Of a stretch of 64,000 bases of DNA, positions 35,525 through 44,939 are shown piece by piece (the stretch's first letter is position 1; every line of letters begins with the position of its first letter). The notes below the pieces were generated by a model. That model ran no database searches. It was not told the origin of the DNA and was given only the letters and a program-made list of their open reading frames with translations. A program made the position numbers and the translations under genes. The stretch is taken from positions 1 to 64,000 of the forward strand of contig NZ_AZRN01000033.1 of NCBI RefSeq assembly GCF_002895565.1, written 5' to 3'. The stretch is from Petrotoga mexicana DSM 14811 (GTDB lineage: Bacteria; Thermotogota; Thermotogae; Petrotogales; Petrotogaceae).

Positions 35525-36313
35525 ATGAATAATAATGAATCAAACAAAAAAAACAATCACATTTTATTAACAGTATTTACGTGGTTAACGATATTTTTAA
35601 CCTGGTATATTGTTACAAAACTAGAAATATTCACTCCAACTTTGCTACCTTCACCCGAAAGAGTCTGGTCAGCATTTTTAAGTTTAGCTAGAGATGGATA
35701 CAACAATATTCCCTTATGGGTGCATATAGGAACAAGTTTCAAAAGATTGTTCGTTTCTTTAGCCTTTGCTATAATATTTGCTTTACCTATAGGACTTCTA
35801 AGTGGTTATTTTAAAAAAGTGGAAGCAATCATAGATTCTATCGTAGAATTTTATAGGCCCTTACCACCTTTAGCTTATTACACGATTCTTATTTTATGGT
35901 TTGGTATAGGAGATTTATCAAAAGAAGTTTTACTTTTTTTAGCCGCCTTTGCTCCTATATACATAGCGTGTGTTTCCGCTGTGAGAGGAATAAACCAAGA
36001 TTATATATTGAGTGCAAGATCCTTGGGAGCAGATCAAATGAATGTGTTTTTTAAAATTGTGTTACCTGCATGTCTACCAGAAATATTTACTGGGATTAGA
36101 ACTTCTTTTGGTGTTGCATACACAACTCTTGTTTCTTCTGAAATGGTTGCAGCTACATCGGGTATCGGCTGGATGGTAATTGACGCTTCTAACTATTTAA
36201 AAAGCGATGTTATATTCGTAGGTATTTTTATAATGGGAATCAGTGGTGTTTTGATAGATTACGGATTACGATCTTTAGAAAGAAAATTAATTTTCTGGAA
36301 AGGTAAGGTTTAA
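35525..36313 (+). CDS. ABC transporter permease, SsuC/TauC type
   Basis: Membrane subunit of a sulfonate/nitrate/taurine-type importer, 262 aa with six hydrophobic segments. The FIELYRPLPPLAY-like segment (IVEFYRPLPPLAYY), the ATPase loop with SARSLGADQMNVFFKIVLPA, and the LVSSEMVAATSGIGWMV stretch are typical of SsuC/TauC. ATG with AGAAGGAATTG upstream. Thirty base pairs to the binding-protein gene. Confidence 0.9.
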   Translation: MNNNESNKKNNHILLTVFTWLTIFLTWYIVTKLEIFTPTLLPSPERVWSAFLSLARDGYNNIPLWVHIGTSFKRLFVSLAFAIIFALPIGLLSGYFKKVEAIIDSIVEFYRPLPPLAYYTILILWFGIGDLSKEVLLFLAAFAPIYIACVSAVRGINQDYILSARSLGADQMNVFFKIVLPACLPEIFTGIRTSFGVAYTTLVSSEMVAATSGIGWMVIDASNYLKSDVIFVGIFIMGISGVLIDYGLRSLERKLIFWKGKV

Positions 36314-36342
36314 AAGTTGGTTTCTTCTTTAAAGGAGGTGTT

Positions 36343-37398
36343 ATGGCATATATGAAAAGTAAATTAGTGAAATCTTTATTATTTTTTGTTTTAATTACAT
36401 TGATAACTCTTATCTTTACAAGTTGTAATAAGGGTCAGCAAGATTTACCCAAGGAGATTAACATTGGAATCTTAAGGGTACCTAACGATGAAACAATTGC
36501 TATTGAACAAGGGCTATTTGATAAATACTTTTCTGATAAAGGTATCCAATGTAATTTTATAGTTTTTGATTCTGGAGTAGAGGCCAATCAAGCTTTTGCC
36601 TCAGGAAGTATAGATTTTGCTACTATGGGGAACATAAATTCTATCATTGCTTTTGTTAGAAACCTTGATGTAGAGTTAATTTGGATACACGAAGTCTTAG
36701 GTGATATAGAGGCTTTGGTCGTTAGAGAGAACGATGAAATAAACAGTATAAACGATCTTGTTGGTAAAAAGATAGCAACTCCTTTTGCTTCCACTAGTCA
36801 TTATATTTTATTGAATATTCTCAAAGAAGCTGGAATAGAAGAAAAAGTTCAACTCCTAGATATGAAAACAACCGAGATAGTTGCTGCCTGGTCAAGAGGC
36901 GATATAGACGCTGCCTATACTTGGCAACCTTCTTTAGGTGAACTTATAGAAAATGGTGGAAGAGTTTTAATTTCCAGTGAGGATATGTTAGAAAGGGGCT
37001 ATATTACAGCAAATGTTGCTTTAGTAAGTAAAAACTTTTCAGAAAAGTACCCTGATTTAGTTGTATCTTTTATAGACTGTTTGGCTGAAGCAAACGACAT
37101 ATATTTAAATGATCCAGAACGTGCCGCTGAGATAGTTTCAAGAAATTTAGGAATATCTCCTGAAACTGCTTTAATCCAAATGCAAGGTTCAATTTGGCTC
37201 ACAAGAGAAGAAATGATCAGTCAAAAATATATGGGCACAAGTGAAAAACCAGGGAATTTTGTAAGAGTTATGAAAGATACATCGGATTTTTTAAAAGCTC
37301 AGGGTTTTATCGAAAATTCACCAAGCTTAGAAGAATTTAGCGAATATATTAATCCTTATTACATTGAAAAATCCTTGGAAAAGGATGATGAGATATAG
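36343..37398 (+). CDS. substrate-binding lipoprotein, SsuA/TauA type
   Basis: 351-aa binding protein. The signal peptide ends in a lipobox (IFTSC, Cys28), so it is probably tethered to the membrane. The mature part is an NMT1/SsuA-like fold: INIGILRVPNDETIAIEQGLF, then ASGSIDFATMGNINSI, LVGKKIATPFASTSHYIL and IDAAYTWQPSLGEL. Relatives bind aliphatic sulfonates, taurine or related anions; an anionic sulfur compound fits the neighbours. AAAGGAGGTGTT ribosome site with ATG at 36343. Confidence 0.88.
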   Translation: MAYMKSKLVKSLLFFVLITLITLIFTSCNKGQQDLPKEINIGILRVPNDETIAIEQGLFDKYFSDKGIQCNFIVFDSGVEANQAFASGSIDFATMGNINSIIAFVRNLDVELIWIHEVLGDIEALVVRENDEINSINDLVGKKIATPFASTSHYILLNILKEAGIEEKVQLLDMKTTEIVAAWSRGDIDAAYTWQPSLGELIENGGRVLISSEDMLERGYITANVALVSKNFSEKYPDLVVSFIDCLAEANDIYLNDPERAAEIVSRNLGISPETALIQMQGSIWLTREEMISQKYMGTSEKPGNFVRVMKDTSDFLKAQGFIENSPSLEEFSEYINPYYIEKSLEKDDEI

Positions 37399-37418
37399 AC
37401 AATCTTTATAAAGAAACT

Positions 37419-38189
37419 TTGATAAAAATTGAAAATTTGAGTGTCAATTACGAAACAAAAACCGGTTTAATAGAAGCATTGAAAGGTGTTAATTTAGAAT
37501 TAAAAAAAGGTGAGTTTCTTTGTATTTTAGGGCCCTCCGGTTGCGGAAAAAGTACTTTGCTAAGAGTAATAGCAGGTTTCATCCCATTAACTTCTGGAAA
37601 ATGTTTGATGCATGAAAACCCTATAGAAGGGCCAGACTGGCATAGAGGAGTTGTATTTCAGTCCCCTACACTCTATCCATGGTTGACTGTTAAAGGGAAC
37701 ATAGAGTTTGGACCAAAAAGTAGGGGTGTACCAAAAGATAAAATCGAAGAAATTTCAAAATTCTTTATTCAAGAAGTTGATCTTACTGGTTTTGAAGAAA
37801 AATACCCTTTTGAACTTTCGGGAGGTATGAAACAGCGAGTAGCTCTTGCAAGAGTTTTAGCAAATTATCCTGAAGTTATCTTAATGGATGAACCTTTCGG
37901 ATCTTTAGACGCATTTACTAGAAGCAACATGCAAAATTTGATTCGAAATATTTGGTTAGAAAATAAGTGTAGTATATTTTTCATAACCCATGACGTAGAC
38001 GAAGCTTTAATGCTAGGTACAAAAGTTTTAGTTATGTCTCCCAGGCCTGGAAAAATAATAAAAGAATTCACCTTAGATTTTACTAACAAGTTGCTAACTC
38101 AAAAAGCAAAATATATACTTCATTCAGACGAATATTTTAATACAAAAAGCGAAATTTTAGATTTAATAAATTCTCAAAGTGAAATATAA
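37419..38189 (+). CDS. ABC transporter ATPase, SsuB/TauB type
   Basis: ATPase of the same importer, 256 aa. Walker A GPSGCGKST, Q-loop VFQSPTLYPWLTV, signature LSGGMKQR, Walker B VILMDEPFGSLD, switch FITHDVDEAL. Start TTG at 37419, 20 bp after the lipoprotein gene, with a weak ribosome site. Last gene of the operon; its terminator lies inside the convergent aroH gene. Confidence 0.93.
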   Translation: MIKIENLSVNYETKTGLIEALKGVNLELKKGEFLCILGPSGCGKSTLLRVIAGFIPLTSGKCLMHENPIEGPDWHRGVVFQSPTLYPWLTVKGNIEFGPKSRGVPKDKIEEISKFFIQEVDLTGFEEKYPFELSGGMKQRVALARVLANYPEVILMDEPFGSLDAFTRSNMQNLIRNIWLENKCSIFFITHDVDEALMLGTKVLVMSPRPGKIIKEFTLDFTNKLLTQKAKYILHSDEYFNTKSEILDLINSQSEI

Positions 38190-38194
38190 AAAGA

Positions 38195-38551
38195 TTATTC
38201 TTTTTTTGTTCTTAAGTTCTTTGCCTCATGTAAGTATACAAAATTTTGGGTGCTGCTTTCACAAATAATCAGCACCCTTATTATTTTTTTTCGAGAATCG
38301 TTAAATGAAGCTTCTTCTAAACTCATAAAAGGAACGTTATTCAGATCTAATTTCTCACGTAAAATGGTAGCAGGATTGAGACTTTTGATGTCAGGTGTTA
38401 CAGAAAATATCACCGATATTATACGTGATATATCATTTTTATTCATTATTTCATTCCATAGCTCTATAACATTTTCAGTTACTTTCATTGGATGATCTTC
38501 AGTTAAAGAAGTTGCTCCCCTAATTCCAACTACCTTATATTCAGAACCCAT
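38195..38551 (-). CDS. aroH: chorismate mutase, AroH type
   Basis: Rearranges chorismate to prephenate for Phe/Tyr synthesis; 118 aa, a trimer-forming AroH fold by similarity. Opening VVGIRGATSLTED corresponds to the B. subtilis enzyme start with its active-site Arg. SVTPDIKSLNPATILRE and NVPFMSLEE contain the conserved Arg and Glu, and IIRVLI the key cationic Arg. The residue at the position of B. subtilis Cys75 is Ser. The start is ATG at 38551, nine bases after GGGGGA; an upstream TTG at 38581 is less likely. Thirty-nine bp after infB, so probably cotranscribed. Confidence 0.85.
   Translation of the reverse strand: MGSEYKVVGIRGATSLTEDHPMKVTENVIELWNEIMNKNDISRIISVIFSVTPDIKSLNPATILREKLDLNNVPFMSLEEASFNDSRKKIIRVLIICESSTQNFVYLHEAKNLRTKKE
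38248..38291 (+). terminator. terminator of the SsuABC-type operon, embedded in the convergent aroH gene
   Basis: Perfect GGGTGCTG / CAGCACCC stem with a 14-nt loop, then TTATTATTTTTTTT on the plus strand, about 60 bp after the ATPase stop. The whole element lies within the coding sequence of aroH on the other strand. Confidence 0.75.
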
Positions 38552-38590
38552 ATTATCATATCCCCCATTTACTTTTATCAAAACACCTAA

Positions 38591-40693
38591 TTATTTAGTT
38601 TTTTGTTCCAAATCCAATTCTCGTTTAACAAATACATGTTTATAAAATTCTAATTCATCACCTTTAGTGAAATCTTCGAAATTTTCAAATTGAATTCCAC
38701 ATTCTTTAGGTGCTTCAATGGATTTAACTTCATCTTTATAATGTTTCAAACTCTTAATTTTCACATCGGCAACTAAACCACCATTTCTATAGATTCTAAC
38801 TCCGCCATCCCTTTGAACGTAACCTTCATTTACTTGAACACCAGCAATTTTTCCTACACCTTTTATCTTGAACTCTTCTTTAATTACACCATTTCCAGTG
38901 AGCTCTTCCTTTTGAATAGGCTCTAACATACCTTCTAAAGCTTTCTTGATATCATCAATCAAGTCAAATATAATATTATACCTTCTAACTTCTATTCCTT
39001 CAGCTTCTGCCATCTTTAATGCCTTTGAATCAGCTTTTACTCTAAAGCCCAGAACAATTGCATCTGAAGCGGAAGCTAACATTATATCGCTTGTGCTTAC
39101 CGGTCCTATCCCAGCGTGTATAATTTCTATATTTATTTCTGGATTTTCGAACTTTTGAATAGCATTCTTTAAAGCCTCTATTTCTCCATAAGTATTGGCT
39201 TTTAATAGAATATTTAATTTCTTTTTTTCTTCTTCTTCCATTTTTTGCATAATATCTTCAAGCCTCATGTGTCTTTTAGCTGGACCTTTACTTTTTTCTT
39301 CTTCTTTTTCTTTGATTTTTTCTGCTAATGCTCGAGCTTCTTCTTTTGAATCAACCACATACATAATAGAATGTGTGTTCGGAACATCATTAAAACCTAA
39401 AACTTGTACAGGAGTGGAAGGAACGGCTCTTTTTAAACTTTCTCCTCTGTCATTTATCATTCTTCTGACCCTACCATAAGTAGAACCTGAAATAAAGTCA
39501 TCTCCAACTTTCAATATCCCATCTTTAACTATAACCGTTCCCAAAGGCCCCATAGCCTTATCAACCCGACTTTCTATTATCACTGCTCTAGCATTTCCTT
39601 CAGGGATACATCTTATCTCCTGCATTTCAGCTACTAGAATTATCATTTCCAATAACTCATCGATTCCTTTACCTGTTTTTGCAGAAATTGGAATAGTTAT
39701 AGTATTTCCACCCCAATCTTCTGGAATAAGATTGAGTTTAGATACCATCTGTTGTTTTGTTAATTCAATGTTGGCATTAGGTTTGTCAATTTTATTTATC
39801 GCCACTATTATAGGAACGTTGGCACTTTTTGCATGATTATAAGCCTCTATTGTTTGAGGCATCACCCCATCATCTGCCGCAATGATAAGAACAACTATAT
39901 CCGTAACTTGAGCTCCTCTGGCTCTCATTTCTGTAAATGCTTCATGACCAGGGGTATCGATAAAAGTAATCTTTTGATCGTTATACTCTATCTGGTAAGC
40001 ACCTATAGATTGAGTAATACCGCCTTCTTCTTTATCAGCAACATGGGTATTTCTAATTTTATCTAATAGAGTCGTTTTCCCATGATCAACGTGTCCCATA
40101 ATAGTGACAACCGGTGGACGTGGAGCCAATTTGTCTTTCTCTTTTTCATAAATATCGTTCCACTTTTTGGTAAGTATGGTTTCTATATCTTCCTCTTTTC
40201 CTTCTTCTGGTTCCTTTTTTTCAATTTCAAAATTCAATATAACATTATAATTCATTGCAATCTCTTCTGCCATGGTTTTATCTAGTTTCTGACCTGGCCT
40301 TAATACTATACCTTTCATAAACATATCTTTTATAATATCGTTTTGTTCTAATTCGAGGCGTTTCGCTAAAATATCAAGCGTTATTTCTTGCGTAGTTATA
40401 GTGACTTCTCTTACGGGCTTTTCTTCGACAGGTTCTTCTTCTAATTTTTCCTTGACTTTTATTTTTTCTGGAGTCTTTTTCTTTTCTTTTGGCGGTTCTT
40501 TTTGCTTTTTTACTTCCTTTTTAGCTTGCCTTTCTTCCTCAATAAGATCCTTAATAGCTTGCACCGTTTCCTCTTCTATAGTGCTCATATGACTTTTGAC
40601 AGAGATATTTAATTCCTTTTCCAAAAATTCCATTAATTCTTTAGAGTTCATTCCTAACTCCTTCGCGACTTCGTATATTCGGGTCTTCGACAC
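38591..40693 (-). CDS. infB: translation initiation factor IF-2
   Basis: GTPase that places initiator tRNA on the small ribosomal subunit; 700 aa. N-terminal IF2-N domain (residues 1-52), a Lys/Glu-rich linker (53-95), a second IF2-N-like part (about 96-150), then the G domain with G1 GHVDHGKT at 200-207, G3 DTPGHEAF, G4 NKID and G5 SAKTG. Domain II and the C-terminal IF2-C domains follow (ILLKANTYGEIEALK, then GNGVIKEEFKIKGVGKIAG). Length and order are normal. Preceded by ylxQ 16 bp upstream. Confidence 0.98.
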   Translation of the reverse strand: MSKTRIYEVAKELGMNSKELMEFLEKELNISVKSHMSTIEEETVQAIKDLIEEERQAKKEVKKQKEPPKEKKKTPEKIKVKEKLEEEPVEEKPVREVTITTQEITLDILAKRLELEQNDIIKDMFMKGIVLRPGQKLDKTMAEEIAMNYNVILNFEIEKKEPEEGKEEDIETILTKKWNDIYEKEKDKLAPRPPVVTIMGHVDHGKTTLLDKIRNTHVADKEEGGITQSIGAYQIEYNDQKITFIDTPGHEAFTEMRARGAQVTDIVVLIIAADDGVMPQTIEAYNHAKSANVPIIVAINKIDKPNANIELTKQQMVSKLNLIPEDWGGNTITIPISAKTGKGIDELLEMIILVAEMQEIRCIPEGNARAVIIESRVDKAMGPLGTVIVKDGILKVGDDFISGSTYGRVRRMINDRGESLKRAVPSTPVQVLGFNDVPNTHSIMYVVDSKEEARALAEKIKEKEEEKSKGPAKRHMRLEDIMQKMEEEEKKKLNILLKANTYGEIEALKNAIQKFENPEINIEIIHAGIGPVSTSDIMLASASDAIVLGFRVKADSKALKMAEAEGIEVRRYNIIFDLIDDIKKALEGMLEPIQKEELTGNGVIKEEFKIKGVGKIAGVQVNEGYVQRDGGVRIYRNGGLVADVKIKSLKHYKDEVKSIEAPKECGIQFENFEDFTKGDELEFYKHVFVKRELDLEQKTK

Positions 40694-40709
40694 TTATAAA
40701 CCACCTCCA

Positions 40710-41036
40710 TTATTGGAACGTCTTCAATATTCCTTCGATAATATTTTCATCTGTAATTCCGACGACGCTTATATTTTGTTTACCAAGAGCCTTAGCTAAA
40801 ATTGACTTTGGGGAGTTCAATTCTATATAAGGTACATCGAAAATTTGACAATGTTTGATTACATCTAATTTCACTCTTGAACCAGTATCCCTTGGAATAA
40901 GTATTACTTTTTTCTTCTGAAATGAACGAATATAATTCCTCACCCCTTGTTTACCATAAACTATCTTATTGGCTTTAGCAGCAAACCCCATATAGCTCAA
41001 GATCTTTTGTTCCCTTAAGGAATACTCATTCCCCAT
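40710..41036 (-). CDS. ylxQ: L7Ae-family ribosomal protein-like (YlxQ)
   Basis: Small RNA-binding protein, 108 aa from ATG at 41036 (GGGGATC is 10 bases upstream). Core features of the L7Ae/L30e fold are GFAAKANKIVYGKQGVRNYI, KKVILIPRDTGSRV and VPYIELNSPKSILAKALGKQ. It normally sits in the nusA-ylxR-ylxQ-infB operon; here only the ylxQ-infB part remains. An ATG at 41072 is in frame, but it lies almost at the predicted transcription start. Confidence 0.85.
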   Translation of the reverse strand: MGNEYSLREQKILSYMGFAAKANKIVYGKQGVRNYIRSFQKKKVILIPRDTGSRVKLDVIKHCQIFDVPYIELNSPKSILAKALGKQNISVVGITDENIIEGILKTFQ

Positions 41037-41081
41037 GTTGTTTTCTGATCCCCTTTTTCGTGCAACCTTCATTCCTTTTTT

Positions 41082-41110
41082 ATTATAACATTTTATTGCT
41101 GTGATTCAAA
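41082..41110 (-). promoter_or_regulatory. promoter of ylxQ-infB-aroH
   Basis: Minus strand TTTGAA (41110-41105), 17 bp, TATAAT (41087-41082). Confidence 0.6.
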
Positions 41111-41243
41111 ATATTTTTTCATTACATTTTAAGAAAATACCTTAAAAACTCAAAAAAGGATAAAAAAGATCCATATTGATATTTAAAAAGTATGGTAAAA
41201 TTACTATAAGAAAACTTTCACAATTCTTAGAGGAGGGATATAC

Positions 41244-42392
41244 GTGGCAAAGTTAATAAGAAAGAACTATCTCATGGCTCCAGGGCCAACCCCTGTTCCA
41301 ATCGATCTTTTATTGGAAGGTGCAAAGGATACCATCCATCATAGGACACCACAATATTTGGATATTCAAAACAAAGCTTTAGAAAATCTCAAATATCTCT
41401 TTCAAACGAAGAATAACGTATACACCTTAGCTGCGTCCGGAACAGGAGCAATGGAAGCCGCAGTTGCTAACCTCGTTTCACCTGGAGATACGGCTATTGC
41501 CGTAAATGGGGGAAAATTTGGAGAAAGATGGTGCGAATTATGTAAAGCTTACGGCACTAATTTAGTAGAAATCGATATCGAATGGGGAAAATATGTTCGA
41601 GTAGAACAAATCAAAAAAGAACTAGAAAAACATCCAGAAACAAGAGCTGTTTTCACTACCTTAAGCGAAACTTCTACAGGGGTTGTACATCCCATCAAAG
41701 AAATAGCTGAGATTGTAAAAGAAACCAATGCAGTTTTAGTTGTTGATGCTATTTCTGGAATGCTGGCCGAACCTTTAAAAATGGATGAATGGAACATTGA
41801 TGTTGTAGTTTCTGGAGTTCAAAAAGGATTTATGATGCCTCCTGGCGTAGCAATAATAGCTTTAAGTGAGAAAGCAATGGAGATTGTTGAAAATTCTAAC
41901 AGCCATAGATATTACTTTGACTTAAGAGCATATAAAAAGAGCTTCCCAGATTCCCCTTACACTCCTCCTGTTAACCTCGTTTACCAATTATTAAAATCAA
42001 CTGACATGCTAAAAGAAGAAACAATTGAAAATGTTTGGGAAAGACACAGAATCTTAGCTGAAGCAACAAGGGCTGCTACAAAAGCTATGAACTTAGAACT
42101 TTTTGCAGAAAGACCCGGAAACGTCCTCACTGCAATAAAAGTACCACAGAATGTTGACGGTAAAGGTATAGTTAAATTTTTGAGAGATGAATGGGGAGTA
42201 ACCTTTGCTGGTGGTCAGTCACAGCTAAAAGGAAAAATAATAAGAATTGCCCATCTTGGTTACATGTCAAAATTTGATGTTATTGTTGCGGTAAGTGCCT
42301 TGGAAATGGCTTTTAACAAATTTGGTTTTGAGATTGAACTAGGTAAAGGTGTAAAAGCTGCTGAAGAAGTTTTTATGAAAGAGGGGGTTTAA
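41244..42392 (+). CDS. class V aminotransferase (serine-pyruvate / alanine-glyoxylate type)
   Basis: PLP enzyme of 382 aa. The PLP Lys is residue 194 in [21 protein letters not shown] near the start and [14 protein letters not shown] are characteristic of the serine-glyoxylate/serine-pyruvate group. Start GTG at 41244 with AGAGGAGGGATATAC. Immediately followed (5 bp) by a D-3-phosphoglycerate dehydrogenase-like gene, so the pair may make or break down serine or convert glyoxylate and glycine. Confidence 0.92.
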   Translation: MAKLIRKNYLMAPGPTPVPIDLLLEGAKDTIHHRTPQYLDIQNKALENLKYLFQTKNNVYTLAASGTGAMEAAVANLVSPGDTAIAVNGGKFGERWCELCKAYGTNLVEIDIEWGKYVRVEQIKKELEKHPETRAVFTTLSETSTGVVHPIKEIAEIVKETNAVLVVDAISGMLAEPLKMDEWNIDVVVSGVQKGFMMPPGVAIIALSEKAMEIVENSNSHRYYFDLRAYKKSFPDSPYTPPVNLVYQLLKSTDMLKEETIENVWERHRILAEATRAATKAMNLELFAERPGNVLTAIKVPQNVDGKGIVKFLRDEWGVTFAGGQSQLKGKIIRIAHLGYMSKFDVIVAVSALEMAFNKFGFEIELGKGVKAAEEVFMKEGV

Positions 42393-42397
42393 AAAAG

Positions 42398-43330
42398 ATG
42401 AAAATTCATATAAACGACCCTTTAGATGAAAATGCTTTAAAAAAGTTACAAAAGGAATTACCTAATGTTGAAATTACTTCGGAACATCTCGAAAAAGACG
42501 TTCTCAAAGATAAGATTAAAGAAATTGACGTATTGATTGTAAGAAGTGCAACTAAGGTGACGAGAGAAATATTAGAACATGCAGATAAGTTAAAGATCAT
42601 AGGTAGAGCGGGCATGGGATTAGATAATATAGATGTCGATACTGCTAAATCGAAAGGAATAACCGTCTTAAATACGCCGGGGCAGAATTCTTTATCCGTT
42701 GCAGAATTGGTTATAGGGATGGTTTTAGATATTTATCGACATATTACAAGAGGAACGATCGGTCTAAAAAATGAACAATGGGAGAAAAAACAACTAAAAG
42801 GATTGGAGTTGTCCCAAAAAACCTTTGGTATCATCGGCTTTGGCTATGTAGGAAAAAATTTGGCAAAATTACTAAAAGGTTTCCAAACCAATACTCTGGT
42901 GTTTGATGTTGTTAATATAAGTACTGATGAGCTAAAGCATTATAACGTTAGACAGGTATCTTTAGAAGAATTACTCCAAAATTCTGATGTTATTTCTTTA
43001 CATATTCCAAAAAACGAAAAAACTTATCATTTTATAAGTGAACCCCAAATCCAAATGATGAAAGATGGTGCAGTAATAATTAATGCTGCAAGAGGAGGTG
43101 TCCTCGACGAGAATGCTGTGCTGAAATATCTGAAAAATGGTAAGCTCCTTGGAGTAGGATTGGACGTTTTCGAAGAAGAACCTCCAAAGGGTGATCTCTA
43201 CAAGGAACTTTTTGCTTTACCAAACGTTGTAGCCACACCCCATATAGGTGCTTCCACAAAAGAAGCCCAAGAACGAGTTGGAATAAATATAGTAGACAGA
43301 GTGGTAGAAGAAATTAGGAAACTGAACTAA
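42398..43330 (+). CDS. serA: D-3-phosphoglycerate dehydrogenase-like 2-hydroxyacid dehydrogenase
   Basis: NAD-dependent dehydrogenase, 310 aa, the short form without ACT domains. NAD motif GIIGFGYVGKNLA (about residues 144-156), catalytic Arg232 in NAARGGVLDE, Glu in the DVFEEEPP stretch, and catalytic His282 in TPHIGAST. Likely oxidises 3-phosphoglycerate to phosphohydroxypyruvate at the start of serine synthesis. Strongly coupled to the aminotransferase just upstream, which is the usual arrangement in this group. Confidence 0.92.
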   Translation: MKIHINDPLDENALKKLQKELPNVEITSEHLEKDVLKDKIKEIDVLIVRSATKVTREILEHADKLKIIGRAGMGLDNIDVDTAKSKGITVLNTPGQNSLSVAELVIGMVLDIYRHITRGTIGLKNEQWEKKQLKGLELSQKTFGIIGFGYVGKNLAKLLKGFQTNTLVFDVVNISTDELKHYNVRQVSLEELLQNSDVISLHIPKNEKTYHFISEPQIQMMKDGAVIINAARGGVLDENAVLKYLKNGKLLGVGLDVFEEEPPKGDLYKELFALPNVVATPHIGASTKEAQERVGINIVDRVVEEIRKLN

Positions 43331-43446
43331 TTCAATGTAGTTATATTTTCTTAAATCAATTTTTAAATTTAATTGTGTAGATTTATGGTATAATCAAATG
43401 GTTTTAATTAGTAGTATATGTAACAGATAGAAAAAGAACTTTTTAA

Positions 43447-43650
<204 letters not shown>

Positions 43651-43677
43651 ACAGGCAACAAAAATAGTTTTTAAATT

Positions 43678-43712
43678 AATCGGGGATTTTTCCCCGATTT
43701 TTTATTTTTTAA
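43678..43712 (+). terminator. ferredoxin terminator
   Basis: AATCGGGGA / TCCCCGATT 9-bp stem, TTTT loop, then TTTTATTTTTT. Confidence 0.9.
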
Positions 43713-43824
43713 TCAATTTGTAGTATAATCTGTTTAGCCCTTAGAATATCTTAACTTTTTTAACTTATAAAAACTTCTATCTTATAATTAATAATGGGCA
43801 AAGTTTTCTAGTGGAGGGGTAGAG

Positions 43825-44646
43825 ATGGAAAATGCAAAGGTGTTTGTTATTACCTCCGGAAAAGGAGGAGTTGGTAAAACTACTATCGTAGCTAATTTGG
43901 GGGCCACTTTAGCAAAAAAAGGTTACAATGTTTGCCTTATAGATGCAGATATTGGATTAAAAAATCTGGATTTGATTTTGGGTTTGGAAAACAGAGTAGT
44001 TTACACTATTATGGACGTTGTAAGTGGTAACAAAACCGTTATGGAAGCACTCGTAAAACACAAACAATTAAAAAATCTCTCTCTTCTGGCTTCTTCTCAA
44101 ATCGCCAATAAAGATTTAATGTCTCCTCAAGATATGAACAATATAGTCTCTAAACTTTCCAAACATTTCCATTATATTATTATTGATTCTCCCGCCGGAA
44201 TAGAAAGAGGATTCCAAAATGCTGTTTCATCTGCACAACACGCTATTGTTGTTACTACACCAGACCTGACTGCTATAAGCGACGCGGATAGAGTCGTAGG
44301 GTTGCTTGAAAATCAAGGTTATACAGACGACCACATTTCACTAATTGTGAATCGATTAAAATTGAGACTTGTTAGAAGAAACGAAATGCTTTCCGCTGAT
44401 GATATTAAAGAAGCGTTAGCATTGAATTTAATTGGAATCATACCTGATAGTGAGGAAATTTTACTTTCTTCCAACGAAGGAGCTCCAATATCAACAAACC
44501 AGGAAGCTAAACTTTATTCGGTTTTCAATAATATAAGCGAGAGAATCTTAGGAAAAGATGTGCCGTTAGAAAAAGATTTGATAGATGTTGACCATGCCCC
44601 TCAAGGATTTATAGAATTCATCAAAAGAATATTCAGAAGAGGGTGA
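43825..44646 (+). CDS. minD: septum site-determining protein MinD
   Basis: Membrane-associated ATPase that positions the division site, 273 aa. Deviant Walker A KGGVGKTT (residues 13-20), switch motifs DADIGLKNLD and IIDSPAGIE, and a C-terminal amphipathic helix (GFIEFIKRIFRRG) for membrane binding. GTGGAGGGGTAGAG before ATG. Followed by minE 6 bp later. minC is not in this window. Confidence 0.97.
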   Translation: MENAKVFVITSGKGGVGKTTIVANLGATLAKKGYNVCLIDADIGLKNLDLILGLENRVVYTIMDVVSGNKTVMEALVKHKQLKNLSLLASSQIANKDLMSPQDMNNIVSKLSKHFHYIIIDSPAGIERGFQNAVSSAQHAIVVTTPDLTAISDADRVVGLLENQGYTDDHISLIVNRLKLRLVRRNEMLSADDIKEALALNLIGIIPDSEEILLSSNEGAPISTNQEAKLYSVFNNISERILGKDVPLEKDLIDVDHAPQGFIEFIKRIFRRG

Positions 44647-44652
44647 AGGTAA

Positions 44653-44919
44653 ATGTGGCCTTTCAAAAGTAAAAAGAATAAAAGTCGGGAAACCGCAATA
44701 AAAAGAATGAACTCTTTCTTAAGCACCTCCGATCGAAAAAATGGAGCTAAGAGTCAAATGAGATTTGAAAACGTCAAACAAGAAGAGTTGGATTTCGTGA
44801 TAAACTATATAAAAGATTATGCTGTTAAACATTTGGCAGTAAAAAAAGAAGATGTGAAAGTACACGTCTCCAAAGAAGGTAACTCTATCACCATTGTTGC
44901 TAATATAATTTACCAATAA
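44653..44919 (+). CDS. minE: cell division topological specificity factor MinE
   Basis: Regulator of MinD ATPase, 88 aa, normal length. The amphipathic N-terminus is reduced to MWPFKSKKNKS, followed by the anti-MinCD helix region and a C-terminal dimer domain (ELDFVINYIKDYAVKHL, then KEGNSITIVANI). GAGGGTGAAGGTAA before ATG. Confidence 0.9.
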   Translation: MWPFKSKKNKSRETAIKRMNSFLSTSDRKNGAKSQMRFENVKQEELDFVINYIKDYAVKHLAVKKEDVKVHVSKEGNSITIVANIIYQ

Positions 44920-44939
44920 CAAAAAAGGAGTTGAAGATT

